A stretch of 64,000 bases of DNA from Dicyema japonicum (lineage: Eukaryota > Dicyemida > Rhombozoa > Dicyemidae): the NCBI GenBank assembly GCA_011109175.1, contig RDEW01000009.1:578875-642874 (forward strand). Direction: 5' to 3'. The position numbers and the translations under genes were made by a program. How positions within the stretch are numbered: position 1 is the stretch's first letter; each line of letters starts with the position of its first letter. The notes beneath the pieces were generated by a model. That model was not told the origin of the DNA. It saw nothing but the letters and a program-made list of their open reading frames with translations, and made no database searches. Positions 21,120 to 32,369 of the stretch are shown piece after piece.

Positions 21120-23540
21120 TAGTTAGGTTATCCCAGTTCCCCCAACTAAACGTTCCATCCAAAGCCTGTGTTCCTCCATTGTTCCCACTGCCGAACGGAA
21201 ATGCCTTCTTTGATCCTTGCAGAGGAAAGTTCCAGCTATTCCCTTCTTTCTGGATTACCTTGGTCAATGTTACATCCCTCCACAGGAGTTCTGTCCAACT
21301 TCTATGTTCCCCAAATATTCCGCCTTTCAGGACTGAAGAATTTACTAATATGTTGCGATCTCAACGCTCGTCATCCCTTGTGGCTAACTTCACAGTCTAT
21401 TGACAACCGAGGTGATCTCCATGAAAATGGCATTAAAGACATGATTGTCCTAAATGACCCTAACGTCCATACGGGGACTCCACTTAGGACCACAGATGGT
21501 TGTACATCACCAGATTTGACGTTATGCTCTCCTTCATTGGCAAAACTGGCTTCGTGGAATGTGAGTTATGGTTTTTCCAGCGATCATAACCCTATATCTC
21601 TACATCTAAGAGGATTTCGGCGGAGCCGTATGCCCCAAAATCAAGTGAAAAAATTCAAGAATTATCGCAAGTTAGACTGGACCGGCTTTAGTAATTATGT
21701 CGATGATGTGTTGGACAAGGGTCTGTCATTGGAAATACGTTCAATTGACGAGGCTGCAAAACTTATCAGTGAAGCAATCCAACAGGCCGACAAGATTTTC
21801 ATTCTTCATATACAAAATTTGTCCCTACTTTAAACCCACGCACCCTTCAGCTCATAAAACGAAGAGACCTTTTAAAGCGATCGAAACTAATGGACGTAAA
21901 CTCCTTGGGAGCAATCAGAGGACTAAACAAGGAAATCAGTCAAGGCCATTAGAGAACATCGGAGCCAGAGATGGGGTCACTCTGTCAATTGCCTAAATAA
22001 AAAGTGCTCATCTTCCCAATTTTGGAGAACTCTAAAGAAAGTCAATATCGTGTTGAAAGACGATCACGAGGCAGGAAAGCCATCTCTAAGAGATGAATGT
22101 CAAATAAAGACATCCAAACTTACTCATGAAACATTATGCTACAATCAGTTTCAAAACTTTCTCAAAACAACTGGACACCAAGTTGAAAAAACCGAAGAAA
22201 AAGCAATACCAAAAACTGTTCTCAGGAAAAAGGTTCTAGAAGCTATCAACGAACTGAAAAGCTCACGAGCATGCGGCCCAGACAAGGTGTCTTTACTCCA
22301 TTTGAAACACTTGAGTAACTACGCAATCTCCTACCTAACGGAAATTTTTAATATGTCCGTTAACTGGCACATTATCTTTAAAATATGGAAGAATTCGCTC
22401 ATCACTCCAATTCATAAGGCCGGAAAACCAAAAGGAGATCCCAGTTCATATAGACCAATCTCACTGACCTCTACTATATCAAAAGTGTTGGAAAAGTTGG
22501 TTTTATCTGAGATTACTCCTTCCCTAACTCAACCGAATTTCCAACAGGATTCCGTTCTGAAGATCAACCACGAGGGATTCTTATCAACGCTTTCGCAGTT
22601 CATTGCGGATGGTTTCAACACTACCACAAAACACATGCGGACAACAATGGTCTCGCTCGACATCAACAAGGCGCTTGACTCGGTACCGAGGAAACATTTA
22701 ATTGGAAAAATCTTTGATTCAAAAATTCGCCCATAACTTGAAGCTATAGTGGCCAATTTTTTTTTCTGGAAGACGTGGAAGGTCATCTGTGACCACCTCA
22801 GATCACGATCACGTTTACTTCCAAACGGAGTACTATAAGGTTCGCCTTTGTCCCCTACTCTATTCAACCTTTTCTTCCACGACTTGCCAGCAGACATTGA
22901 CAAGGACTTCCTACTGCTTTCTTATGCTGACGATATTATCATTGCAACAAGAAGCAGTTCGACATCAGAAGCAGTCTTATTCGTACATAATAAAGTGAAT
23001 TGTGTCCATGATTGGCTGATAGCTAACCGTCTCTCGGTATCGGCTCCAAAATCAACATGCACTCTATTCACCTCCGACCGTAGGTCCAAAGAAGGACCAG
23101 AAATCTCATCGGACATACTCGGATACCTGTCATAAAAAACCCTCAATCTTAGGAGTGACTTACGACAGGCTGCTTAATTTTACCTACCATGCCAAACAAG
23201 TCCTCACCAAAGGACTACAGAAAATGAATTTCACACGGGCTCTTATCCAGGAGACCCCAGTGAATATAAATGAAGCAATCGGAATTATACATCGTCAGAC
23301 AATCGCACCGCCGTGGAATATGCCTCTGCTACGTGGAGATTCGCGTTATCAGAGGCCACTATCCAAAACTAAACTTACTGCAAAGGAAAACAATACCTAT
23401 GTTGGGACCACAACGTGGAACAAAAATACCTTCCCTGCTGACAGAATCTACAACCAATAGATGTGGTTCCGGATTTCTCCGCATTTGCGAGGAAGATGGA
23501 CACCCACTCAGCCTCCCACTGTTTCACGCAATGATATGTA
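21120..23540 (+). mobile_element. LINE-D (Jockey-like) 5'-truncated copy
   Basis: The sequence begins inside the AP endonuclease (ICCDLNARHPLWLTSQSIDN; DPNVHTGTPLRTTDGC; SSDHNPISLHL). It continues through a linker to the RT: SSRACGPDKVSLLHLKHL, THPIHKAGKPKGDPSSYRP-like ITPIHKAGKPKGDPSSYRPI, SLDINKALDSVPRKHL (motif A), MSPTLFNLFFHDLPADI (motif B), LSYADDIIIATRS (motif C) and LIANRLSVSAPKS. It ends in a thumb region with DRIYNQ. Frameshifts fall near 21830, 22740 and 23135. The 228-codon RT frame at 22050-22736 is among the longest LINE frames here. Confidence 0.88.
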
Positions 23541-23629
23541 GATAAACTTTTTCCCTTTGGGAGATAGTGAGAATATTATAAGAGAAACCTTGGCTATGAA
23601 TAAACTAAACAATTTATGACTTAAACCAA

Positions 23630-23830
23630 AAACACCAGAATCAAGTTAAGGATACTCTTATACAACTCGTTTGTCAGATTTATACCTTTATGCAACACTG
23701 GGACTTGAGCTACCTCAAAAGAGGAAGTGGAGAAGTTGGACTCTTTGAAGAGGAATCAGCTGAGAAAAATAATAGGGACAGGATCTCATGTAAAGCAATT
23801 TACAAACATCCCGGCGTGGGCATATAAATA
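23630..23830 (+). mobile_element. LINE-E thumb fragment
   Basis: Reads KLRILLYNSFVRFIPLCNTG, TWATSKEEVEKLDSL and KRNQLRKIIGTGSHV, matching the RxxLYNxFVRPxLLYNxxTW region of other LINE-E copies (10.3 and 57.7 kb). Confidence 0.65.
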
Positions 23831-24327
23831 ATGACTAAAGTAATTTTAATAATCTAAGGACCGCTTAGAAGGCCGAGAGGTTAAAACGGAAAATGTATGA
23901 CTGAGAATAAGTAATTGAATCCGATTGGAAATTTATGAACATCAACGACACTAAGCGATAGTGAAAATTTAAGTCGTGAAATGTAAACAATATCAAAATA
24001 GTACAGAGTGGCATTGCTGGATATTTGATTATCGCAAAATAAAATAAAGAATTCTTGTACTCAAACGGAAATTAAAGAGGTCCATTATGAAATTTAAATT
24101 TATGTTGATTGCAGATTCCTGGACTAACAAACTAGCATGTCTGTGCGATTAAAACTCTAAGGTTGCCTAACTTTAGAATTGACTGCATGCCATTATTCGT
24201 AAAAAATGAGTACTCTTGTCTCAAGAAATGGCTTATAAACAGTAGAACTCTTTACTGAAGCCAAATTCACGTTATATTTTGATTTTGGCGGCTGACAGTC
24301 CAATCAAAGATGATTATTAAAAAACAC
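23831..24327. other. no gene recognised
   Basis: AT-rich DNA between a LINE-E fragment and a SINE-1 insertion. I see no conserved reading frame. Confidence 0.3.
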
Positions 24328-24669
24328 TCCCGAGAAAGTCGGGTGGCGTAGTGATTAGGTGTCGGGCTAAAGTGACTTATGTTACGGGTTCAATTCTCGC
24401 TGCTGTTCACCTGGTGGAAGGTTCCACGCATCTACGATGCCAAAAGGGTTTGACGAGTGACGCCGTCATCAGTGGATACTCACTGCGGAACTGGATTGTC
24501 TAGAAAGGACCCACACACAAGAAAAAGAAAAAAAAGAAGTGAAGATCTTGGTTCTGCGATTAGTTAAAATTAACTGTTCTTTACTTAAATAAAGTGTGTG
24601 TCCTGCCTATGCGGAGCTATAGATATTATGGCTCTCGTGAAAAGGCTATTATTATTATTTCCCGAGAAA
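24328..24669 (+). repeat. SINE-1 full copy with 10-bp target-site duplication
   Basis: The body is 24338-24659 (322 bp), flanked by TCCCGAGAAA at 24328-24337 and 24660-24669. The head is tRNA-like, with an A box at 24344-24359 (TGGCGTAGTGATTAGG) and a B box at 24387-24398 (GGTTCAATTCTC). The core has GGTTCCACGCATCTACGATG and CACTGCGGAACTGGAT, then an A-rich linker, AATAAAGTGTGTGTCCTGCC and a (TTA)n tail. The A/B boxes indicate RNA polymerase III transcription. Confidence 0.92.
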
Positions 24670-25035
24670 ACATAAAATTAGTTAGTTTCTCTTGTGCCGT
24701 ATTCCGAATCATCATCCTCTCCGTCAGACTCCATCATGATTCTCTGTTGCGCGCTAGTTCTCTTAGGTAGTCCAGGTCGTCGACCGAAGTTAGTCTCATA
24801 CCAACCGCCGATAGGTCTTCGTTCAAGATAGTCGGAAGTGTCGTTCTTGGCATTCCGCGGAATCCAGCTCATGTGTGTGCGAAGTAATTGTACATTCCGA
24901 CATTTGCGGAGACCTGGTCATTTAGACGTAACACGTGGCTAAAGAGGATCCATCTTAATTTGAAAATATTATCTGACAGACGCCAGATTTGCATTTATTA
25001 TAAAGGTTTGCACTAGAGATCTTCATAGGCCAGTT
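24670..25035. other. unassigned, with a 64-codon minus-strand frame
   Basis: The frame at 24678-24872 (-) contains NFGRRPGLPKRTSAQQ and an acidic end ESDGEDDDSEYG. It is not recognised. It might be a LINE C-terminal or linker relic, since neighbouring sequence on both sides is LINE-derived. Confidence 0.25.
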
Positions 25036-25039
25036 GATC

Positions 25040-25622
25040 TTGATTACTGATTGGAGCAACTAAAGGACAATGCACAAATGTTCGCTGCAGTCCGACTAAT
25101 GCGAGGAAATAAAAAAGCGACAATACATGTTATGGATGGGAAGGGGGAACTTATCGAAAAAATTAGACGAACAGATCGAATTGATTGCTTCTCATTTTGA
25201 AAAAAACTGATCAATGCGAACGGCCATGAACTGCCTCTTTCATCGGAGAACCGCAGATGCTAGAAACTAAGGGAGTTCAGAGTGCGTGCAGTAAGCTAAA
25301 GAATCACAGAATCACTGGACCGGATGGTGTCTCCTCGGAACTGCTGAATATGGACGTCACATCGAAACCATTGCGACGTTATTTAATGGAATGTTTACAT
25401 CTCACTCGGTCCAACTCATGGGAACGGGATGTTGTTACCTATACAAAAGCCTAACAAACAAAAAGACCACTAGAAAGCCTACTTCCAGTCATATTGTTAA
25501 ACACATTACGCAAAGTTCTTGCATCTGTTGCTTTGAACCGCTTAAAATATCCCACAGGAATATACCTGTCAGCAAGAAAAAGCGGATTTCGTGAAGGAAG
25601 GTCGATAGCGGACATTCTGTGG
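25040..25622 (+). mobile_element. LINE-E RT fingers fragment
   Basis: Readable pieces are MFAAVRLMRGNKKATIHVM, GVQSACSKLKNHRITGPDGV (RT fingers, GPDG), a P-xQKPNKxK segment, RPVILLNTLRKVLASV-type residues, and SGFREGRSIADILW. The last is the same as SGFWPGRFTADVVW in the copy at 7.4 kb. Frame changes occur near 25440 and 25560. It stops at the Tc1 junction. Confidence 0.7.
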
Positions 25623-26165
25623 AGGTATATGCACTGGAAATGTTAATTCTGTTGAATATCAACGAATTCTTTCTGAAGGACTTGTTGAAATTTATCAAAA
25701 AGGATACTTTTTACAAGATGGTGCTCCTTCACATACTTCAAAGTCTACAAAAGAATATCTCCAAAACAAAGAGATCACAGTTTTAGAAAATTGGCCTCCA
25801 CACTCTCCAGACCTGAACATTATTGAGACTTGTTGAGTTATCTAAAATCAAAAATAAAAGTCCAAAAACAGTTTCAGAACTGTGGATAACAGATCGAAAT
25901 ATTTGAAACACTATGAACAATGAATATATACAATTATTATACAAATCCATTCCTAAAAAAACTGACGAAGTTTTTTGCAATTAAGGAGGAACTTCTAAAT
26001 ATTGATTTTACAATTTTTTTAACAAAATCTCGGTTTATTTTGAATTTTGAGTAAAGTGGTGGTAACATGCACGGATTAATTTTCGTTAAAAAAATAAAAA
26101 GTGGAAAAATCTCATTTTTAATGTTCAAAATAGAAAAATAAAAAATAGATTAGTTGTGCTAAAGT
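25622..26165 (+). mobile_element. Tc1/mariner transposase fragment
   Basis: The frame from 25622 reads GNVNSVEYQRILSE, then FLQDGAPSHTSKSTKEYL and WPPHSPDLNIIE. This is the D...D/E catalytic region of Tc1-type DDE transposases (QDGAPxH and WPxxSPDLNPIE signatures). The N-terminal DNA-binding half and the 5' inverted repeat are missing. Readable LYKSIPK residues follow after a frameshift. The element is dead. Confidence 0.85.
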
Positions 26166-26179
26166 TTAAAAAGCATATT

Positions 26180-26756
26180 TGCCAACAAACAGAAGATTGA
26201 CAAACTCCGCTCCATGTGTAACCATAAATGAAAACTCAATCCCCACGACCAACTCGGTCAAGATACTGGGCGTAACTTACGTCTCACTCTTGACCTTCAG
26301 CAAACACATCGACAACGTCATCTCTTCGGCACAACGATAGCTAAATTTTGTTAAAACTCTCCTTGGACAATATAATAAGTGTTTCAACTCAAATTTGGAC
26401 TCGCTCTACGTGCAGTATATTCAACCGTCTCTAACTTACGAGTGTGCGCATGGGGAACCAACCTATCAAACAGGAATATAGAGAAAATTAATACCTTCCA
26501 AAAAATGGCCAGTAAGGTTTTGCAAAGGTTTTCTTGGACACCTCTAAACCCTACACCTTTTGAGGAATTAGTGAGGAAACCGGAGCCTTACTACCCTTCA
26601 AAAAAGTTAGAAACCCCAGCCCAATCCGGAAATGCGTTAAAACCCGGGAAGAACACCGAGCAAGAATGAGATGGCTACTCGAGGCGGCCAGAATCACCTG
26701 ACGGCTATGTAGTTATTTAATTTGTCGGTGATTTTTGGTTTTTAATCATAATAATA
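26180..26756 (+). mobile_element. LINE-B copy 3, 3' end
   Basis: From CAAACAGAAGATTGACAAAC onward this is almost identical to 16487-17056 (few differences in 570 bp), including the tail TTTGTCGGTGATTTTTGG and a (TAA)n-like end. It is a typical 5'-truncated insertion, and its low divergence implies recent LINE-B activity. Confidence 0.9.
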
Positions 26757-26797
26757 AAAATTATTAAATAAAAGTAACATTTTTGCTTATCTTATGA

Positions 26798-27139
26798 ATT
26801 ACTTGACCCTGGAGTAACAAAAAATAGCCGCGTGGCGCCATGTGATGCTTCGTGGCTAATTGATTGAAGTTTCTGTTTTGTTTTTCTGTTCCTCTCTCTT
26901 CCTATTAGAGTGGCGCCCAGTGCCAGGCCGGCACGAAAAAGGATCATTTTCTCTCCCCCACTCCACTGGAGGGGTTTTCCACAACTGCAACTATGGACGT
27001 CTTACCCTTTATGCTGACTTCGGATGGACTCTTTCTGTAGAAGTGGAAACTGGATACATTTAATTAGTTGTTTACTATAACTTCTTTCTCGGTGTATCCG
27101 GGGTTAATAAATTAAATTAATTAAATTACTTGACCCTGG
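26798..27139 (+). repeat. SINE-2 full copy with 15-bp target-site duplication
   Basis: ATTACTTGACCCTGG occurs at 26798-26812 and again at 27125-27139. The enclosed element carries AGCCGCGTGGCGCC near its 5' end, the shared blocks CCAGTGCCAGGCCGGCACG and CCACTCCACTGGAGGGG, and the tail TTAATTAGTTG...GGGGTTAATAAATT. It matches the inverted copy at 11823-12108. Confidence 0.9.
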
Positions 27140-27164
27140 CGGTAACATTTGCACGGGCTGTAGG

Positions 27165-27665
27165 TAAAGATGTCAAACAGTTCAAAGATATAAAAATGTC
27201 ACGACCATCCCGGGATCGACATGTCTAGAGCTATCGATACTATTAGCAGACACAATCTAATGGATGTCGTACAACAATTCGTAGACCAATCGTTGCAAAT
27301 GATTATCCGAGTACTACCCTAGTACTGATCTGTCTGTCAGGATTGGAAAAACTATATTCAGCCTCCTCACGTAGATTCTCTCTCAGGATTATTACCAAGA
27401 CCCGATGAGGATTATTTGGGCACATATTACAGATGAATCATGCCGTTCCTGGTTACGATATTAAGGAATCATAATCCTCTGCTCAGTGGCTCTTAGAAGG
27501 AAGACACGAACAACTTTGCCACCAATGATGAACATCGATCTAAATCATGTTAAAATGGCATTAAAAGACGCAGATGATCTAGACAGCCTATGAAAAATCG
27601 TAATCTAGAAAAGAGCGTGGAGGAGTCTAACAGGCCGGATCATCTGAGGGGTAGCACAAGCGACG
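27165..27665 (+). mobile_element. LINE-E 3' fragment
   Basis: Readable pieces are LRIITKTR, LFGHILQMNHAVPG, LPPMMNIDLNHVKMALKDAD and KRAWRSLTGR. These are the C-terminal 'FGHxLRM ... DLN..xKxAKDxxDL...W' region shared with 58.0 and 38.2 kb. Confidence 0.6.
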
Positions 27666-27704
27666 GGACGGATATAACTTTCTTATTGCGAATGTGCATT
27701 ACGT

Positions 27705-27915
27705 TTTCGAGTATGACGAGTGACGTTGTTATCAGTGAATGCTTTACTTTGGCCCGGATTGTCTGAATAGGAATCATGCAAAAAAAAAAGAATCTTGGTT
27801 CCCTCCTCCCTTTCAACGATTAGTGAATATAACTGTTCTTGCTCAAATAAAGTGTGTTTCTTGCCTATGTAGAGTTATAAATATTATGGCTATCGTTAAA
27901 AGGCTGCTATTTTTA
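27705..27915 (+). repeat. SINE-1, 5'-truncated
   Basis: The sequence contains TGACGAGTGACG, a GATTGTCTG core remnant, AAATAAAGTGTGTTTCTTGC, GAGTTATAAATATTATGGC and an AT-rich tail, in SINE-1 order. The tRNA-like head is absent. Confidence 0.8.
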
Positions 27916-28103
27916 TAATTTTTTTTATTGAGAATTCCAATTTTGAACGCTTCCTCCGGATTTGAAATACTTTACTGGAATTTTAGTAAACTGAAAATAC
28001 TACTGTTTCTTTTGAACCTACGAAAAAGAAGACGGGGACATTTATTATCATGAAGCTAAGTAGATATTCCATGCAAAAGAAACACGTCATCAGATCTTTC
28101 AAA

Positions 28104-28436
28104 TTAAAAAAATATTTTTATGGAAAATCTCTTGTGTTGGGTGTGAAACATCGAATCATTTACTGTTTCATTGACACCCTTTCTAACTCTCAAATACTGA
28201 ATCTGAAAGGAAAAAGTTAAGAAATACTTTCTCCCTGGAGATCGTTTAAAACAACCTTTGGAGCGGTTTGGAGAATGAGTAAAGGAGTGGTCATCAAAAT
28301 CGGAAATGCGGTTGCAAAAGGACTCAGAGACCATCAGCACAGAGATGGTTTCCACATCTCTTGGGGATTCTTCTTGACACTTGGTGCTTGATTTATTACT
28401 AATGTCATTTTTATTAGTAAGCAATAATAGAATCAT
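28104..28436 (-). CDS. unidentified 110-codon ORF
   Basis: Open for 110 codons with SPGRKYFLTFSFQIQYLRVR near the middle-to-end. I do not recognise it and see no splice structure or neighbouring exons. The frame may be chance in AT-rich DNA. Confidence 0.15.
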   Translation of the reverse strand: MILLLLTNKNDISNKSSTKCQEESPRDVETISVLMVSESFCNRISDFDDHSFTHSPNRSKGCFKRSPGRKYFLTFSFQIQYLRVRKGVNETVNDSMFHTQHKRFSIKIFF

Positions 28437-28559
28437 ATAAAATATAGTTCTACACGTGGCGGGCTCGGGTGACCCTGGTTGGCAATTTTTTATATCTTCC
28501 TCTGTTCGCTGTCTGACTCCTCAAAGCATCAAGTCTTTGGCCGTTCCTCTGTGTTTTCT

Positions 28560-28845
28560 TTAACAACTTCAGATCATTATTAATAATTTCTGGAAAAGTC
28601 GTACGTGGACGTCAACTGAATCTTTTACCTTGATACTGCGAAGTAGTCTTCCATGATATTTCCTGGCGTGTTTTGACCCAACCTTAGAATATGTGGAAAC
28701 AGATACCACCTTGTTTCTGTGAATAATATACTTATGGGTCTCGTGAAGCATCTTTCGTATAACGCTTCATTCCTTATTCGCTTGGTCATACAGAATTCTC
28801 TTGGTCGTCTTCCTATCCATTCGTTGATTAATTTAGTCATAGTGA
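28560..28845 (-). mobile_element. LINE-E-like C-terminal fragment
   Basis: Minus-strand frames include RIRNEALYERCFTRPISI, TETRWYLFPHILRLG and NTPGN, matching the 'xLYExxxxxPIS... RWxLFGHxLRL...TP' pattern of the LINE post-RT region. Confidence 0.55.
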
Positions 28846-29234
28846 CTGCTTATTCTATCGCTGATCCTCCAGAAACAGCATAGTCCATTAAGCAAGTCCT
28901 CATGCACTGCAAACCGCTGTCCATAATGTCACAGACAACAGGAAGTAAAATTAATCTGTAATTTCCGTGACTCATCGAGGCCTTGGACTTTCGTTTCTTA
29001 AAGGAAGCATATCGATCTTCCGCACTTGACAAAGCAGATGCCTCTTCGGCCGAGATTTCTCGAGGCCATTACGTTCCATCTGCAATGACACAGAGCTAAG
29101 CCACCACATGGTCTGGTGTATTCTCGCCGAAAATAATCAGGAACGCTATTTGAACGATAAAGCCTTTTCGTGAATGTGACCCTGACGGTGTTTCTATAAT
29201 TCTATTGAAGCATATCGGTAATATGGCCAACAAA

Positions 29235-29492
29235 TCCAGCCGTTATCTTCGGACTTTGTTATATTGGACATTCAGAAACCATTCGACTCAGTATCCAGTA
29301 AAATACTGACTAGAAGTTTCCGACAGCGAGATTAACCGTAAATGAAGTTATGGATTGGTAATTTACTTAATGGATGCAGAAGACTAGTGTGTATTGACTC
29401 TTTGAGATCAAATTCTCGTTTTAATTCCAATTGAGTCCCTCGAGGATTTCCGCTCTCATGCCTTCTTTAACCAATTTCCATAAGTTATTCCG
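29235..29492 (+). mobile_element. older Jockey-like RT fragment, 5' part (host of LINE-A insertion)
   Basis: Reads VILDIQKPFDSVSSKILTR (motif A), LKLWIGNLL-like residues and a decayed VPRGFPLSCLL (motif B). The copy continues after the LINE-A insertion, at 32370. Confidence 0.7.
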
Positions 29493-32369
29493 TATCATGA
29501 AGGAGGTTCATTATGAAATTATTTTTTATTGCATTAATTTCATGCGGCTCGCCGACGACGAGGTGGCATTTGGAAAAAAAGAACCACACTTTCCCCTATC
29601 TTCACGGGTGGACCAATAAGGAAGGCCTGGCCGCTGCGGAGACGTTGAGGCAAACCCTGGACCAGCCAGATTAGTCCAACTCAACATAAATGGAATCAAG
29701 AACAAGATACTCGAACTTCGGACATTTGTGAAAGAAAATCACATTGATCTGTTGCTAATTCAAGAGTCTAAGCTTTCTCCAAAGAATTCAACACCAGTAT
29801 TTCCGGGATTCACAGTAATTCGCCGTGACAGAATTGGCAAACTTGGTGGGGGTCTTCTCACAGTTATCCGCAACGGCATTCCGTTTGAGGACTTAGCTAA
29901 CAGTGCTTACACTATGCTTAAAGGATATGGAAATCTCGAACTTTTGGTTACCAAAGTACGATTCCCAAGGCTATCAATAATAATTGTCAACGCAAGTCTC
30001 CCATTGTTGAGTTCCTACTCGTCCAGTGCTCCCAGACTCACTCCTCTCGCATCACTGAAGGATGTGATTATCTGTGGTGACTTCAATGCGAAGCACCCAC
30101 TGTGGCTGACAGGACAAACCTACGACAAAAGAGGGAAGATGATAATTGAGGACCTCCACAGCCTATGTATACTCAACGATCCTGCATCTCATACAAGAAC
30201 ACCTACTCGACGTAACGATAAACCTTCTATCAACATCTCATTGTCTAACACCGTCCTTGGCCCCTCTTATTGACTGGTCAGTGAAGTATGACACCAGGAG
30301 TGACCACAATCTAATATTTTTGGAGGTCAAAACAAGGTCACGGATAAAAGGACAATGCCCAACGATAACTAACTACATCCTTGCTAATTGGAAAGGATTC
30401 AAGGAATACGTCGATAATTGTATTGGACTATTAAATTTCCCCACTCCTTCCTCCGTCGAACAATTAGTGAATGGTTCAACTCCACCATAAACGCTGCGAA
30501 AAAGAAGTACATTCCTATGGGGAGACAACCTACGTCATCAAAACGTTTCAGCACAACGACGAAACATCTGATCAGAGAACGAAATAATCTAAAGATGGTA
30601 AAATCGCCAACAGAAGAGAACATCAGAAAAATACGAGAATTGAACAGAGAGATCGACAACAACATAAAGGCAGAAAATGTAAATAGATGGACGAGACTAT
30701 CGAAACTATCTCAAAAACCCTTCAATGCAGAGAGTGTGGAAGTGTGGAAGAACATCAAAAGATCCTCCCCAGAAGAAAAGTCGAAGTCTACATAAAACCA
30801 GACACTCTGATAAAATATTACACGTCTATATCCTACAAGAAGTTTTAAAAGAACACCAAGTATTCCTGTAAAAGATTGAACCGAAACGCTCCGATGACTG
30901 GATCCTATTTACTAGTCAGGATATTCGCAGAGCCATATCTAAGCCAACAACTCAGAGGCCAAAGGACCAGACAACATAACCAAATGTGAACTGAAGCACC
31001 TAGGACATCGAGCCCTGGGACTATTAGTCTATATCTTCAACCTATCCATTAACACAAATACAATCCCTGAAATACGGAAGAAGTCTCTAATCAAACCTAT
31101 TCGAAAACCCAACAAACCAATAGATGAACCATCTTCCTATCGCCCATTATCTATTCTAAGTCCGGTTTCAAGGATCCTTGAAAGGCTTGTCTTGGAAAAA
31201 TACAAGACTCAATTACCTCCGACCCAGCACAAATTCCGGGATAACCATTCGACAACAACACACCTTACAACCCTCACACAATTCTTTGCGGAAGGATTTA
31301 ACTCCTCCAAACCTCATTAGAGGACAGTACTTATATCCGTGGACATCACAAAAGCCTTTGACTCAGTCCCTAGGAAACTCCTAACAAATAAAATATTTGA
31401 AACCAACATCCATCAGAACCTGAAACTTTGGCTTGGAAACTTCCTAAATGAAGACGAGCACAAATACTCTGCAACAACATCAAATCAAGATCTCGCTATT
31501 TCCTAAATGGAGTCTCTCAAGGCTCCCCACTATCACCCCAACTCTTCATCTCTACATAAACGACATGCCACAAACCTGTAATGAAAGCTGTCTAATCCTC
31601 TCTATGCCGACGATATCACTCTTGCTTCCAAGGACAGAAACATTCAATCAGCGACTCAGTCCGCTCAACAAATGCTTGACAAGCTGGAACTATAGCTCTC
31701 GAAGCGGAGACTCGACACATCAGCAACAAAGTCCTCTGTCACTGTTTACCACTACAAAAGACAGCTCTGTATCGAACCAAAATCTTTATGAAAAACGAAG
31801 CTATTCTATTAACAAAACACCGAAGATTCTGGAGTAACCTTTGATCAGGGACTCACTTTATCCGACATGTTGAAAAACAAAATAACTTCTGCTCTGAAGA
31901 AAATGAGAATTTTAAAAGTGCTTTCAAAAACACTTAGAGACCAAACTGGTGGCCTTGCCACGATTTATGAACAATTTATCCAACCAACGATGACGTATGC
32001 AACTCCTTCATGGACAATGCAGATTTCACGATCCTCCTCATTGAAACTATCCGCAATCGAGGAAACTGCAATAAGGTTAATTGGACCAGAACACAAAATC
32101 CAGCCATTGAAAATTTCTTAATCGAATTACAACGGAATCTCCTAAAGGAGGCTATTTTACCGAGCTGCCCTCTATTCCAAACACTATCGAAATATCTACA
32201 ATCATACAGAAATTTTGAGCCGATGCCATGTCCAATGAGAAGAGCTGTTCAGGATTTTCGACCCCGCCGGACTCGTTCTTTCCTTTGTCGGTCTGGGATC
32301 ACTTAGATGAGAACTTTTATTTCTTTCTCTTTGACCCAGTGATCATGGAGGTAATAATATCATGAAGGA
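29493..32369 (+). mobile_element. LINE-A full-length copy with 12-bp target-site duplication
   Basis: TATCATGAAGGA flanks the element at 29493-29504 and 32358-32369, so the insertion is 29505-32357 (2853 bp). Its frame begins near MRLADDEVAF (29550). A perfect 2A motif follows at 29635-29664, then AP endonuclease (VQLNINGIKNKILELR; DLLLIQESKL; VIRRDRIGKLGGGLLTVI; VIICGDFNAKHPLWLTGQT; RSDHNLIFLEV), linker, RT fingers (KGPDNITKCELKHLG; SYRPLSILSPVS), motif A VDITKAFDSVPRKLL, YADDITLASKD (motif C), thumb YEQFIQPTMTYATPSW, and C-terminus RRTRSFLCRSGIT. The tail is (TAA)n. About eight frameshifts or stops, so it is not intact. Confidence 0.93.
29635..29664 (+). other. perfect 2A-like motif in LINE-A
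   Basis: The ten codons read CGDVEANPGP, an exact match to the 2A consensus G-D-V-E-x-N-P-G-P, in frame with the downstream endonuclease (ARLVQLNING). A TAA at 29617-29619 now separates it from the upstream MRLADDEVAF segment. In active 2A the ribosome skips the Gly-Pro bond, so the endonuclease-RT would start with Pro. Confidence 0.85.

Noticed and set aside
22529-22903. 124-codon minus-strand frame
   Set aside because: Shadow of the LINE-D RT, which carries motif A on the plus strand.
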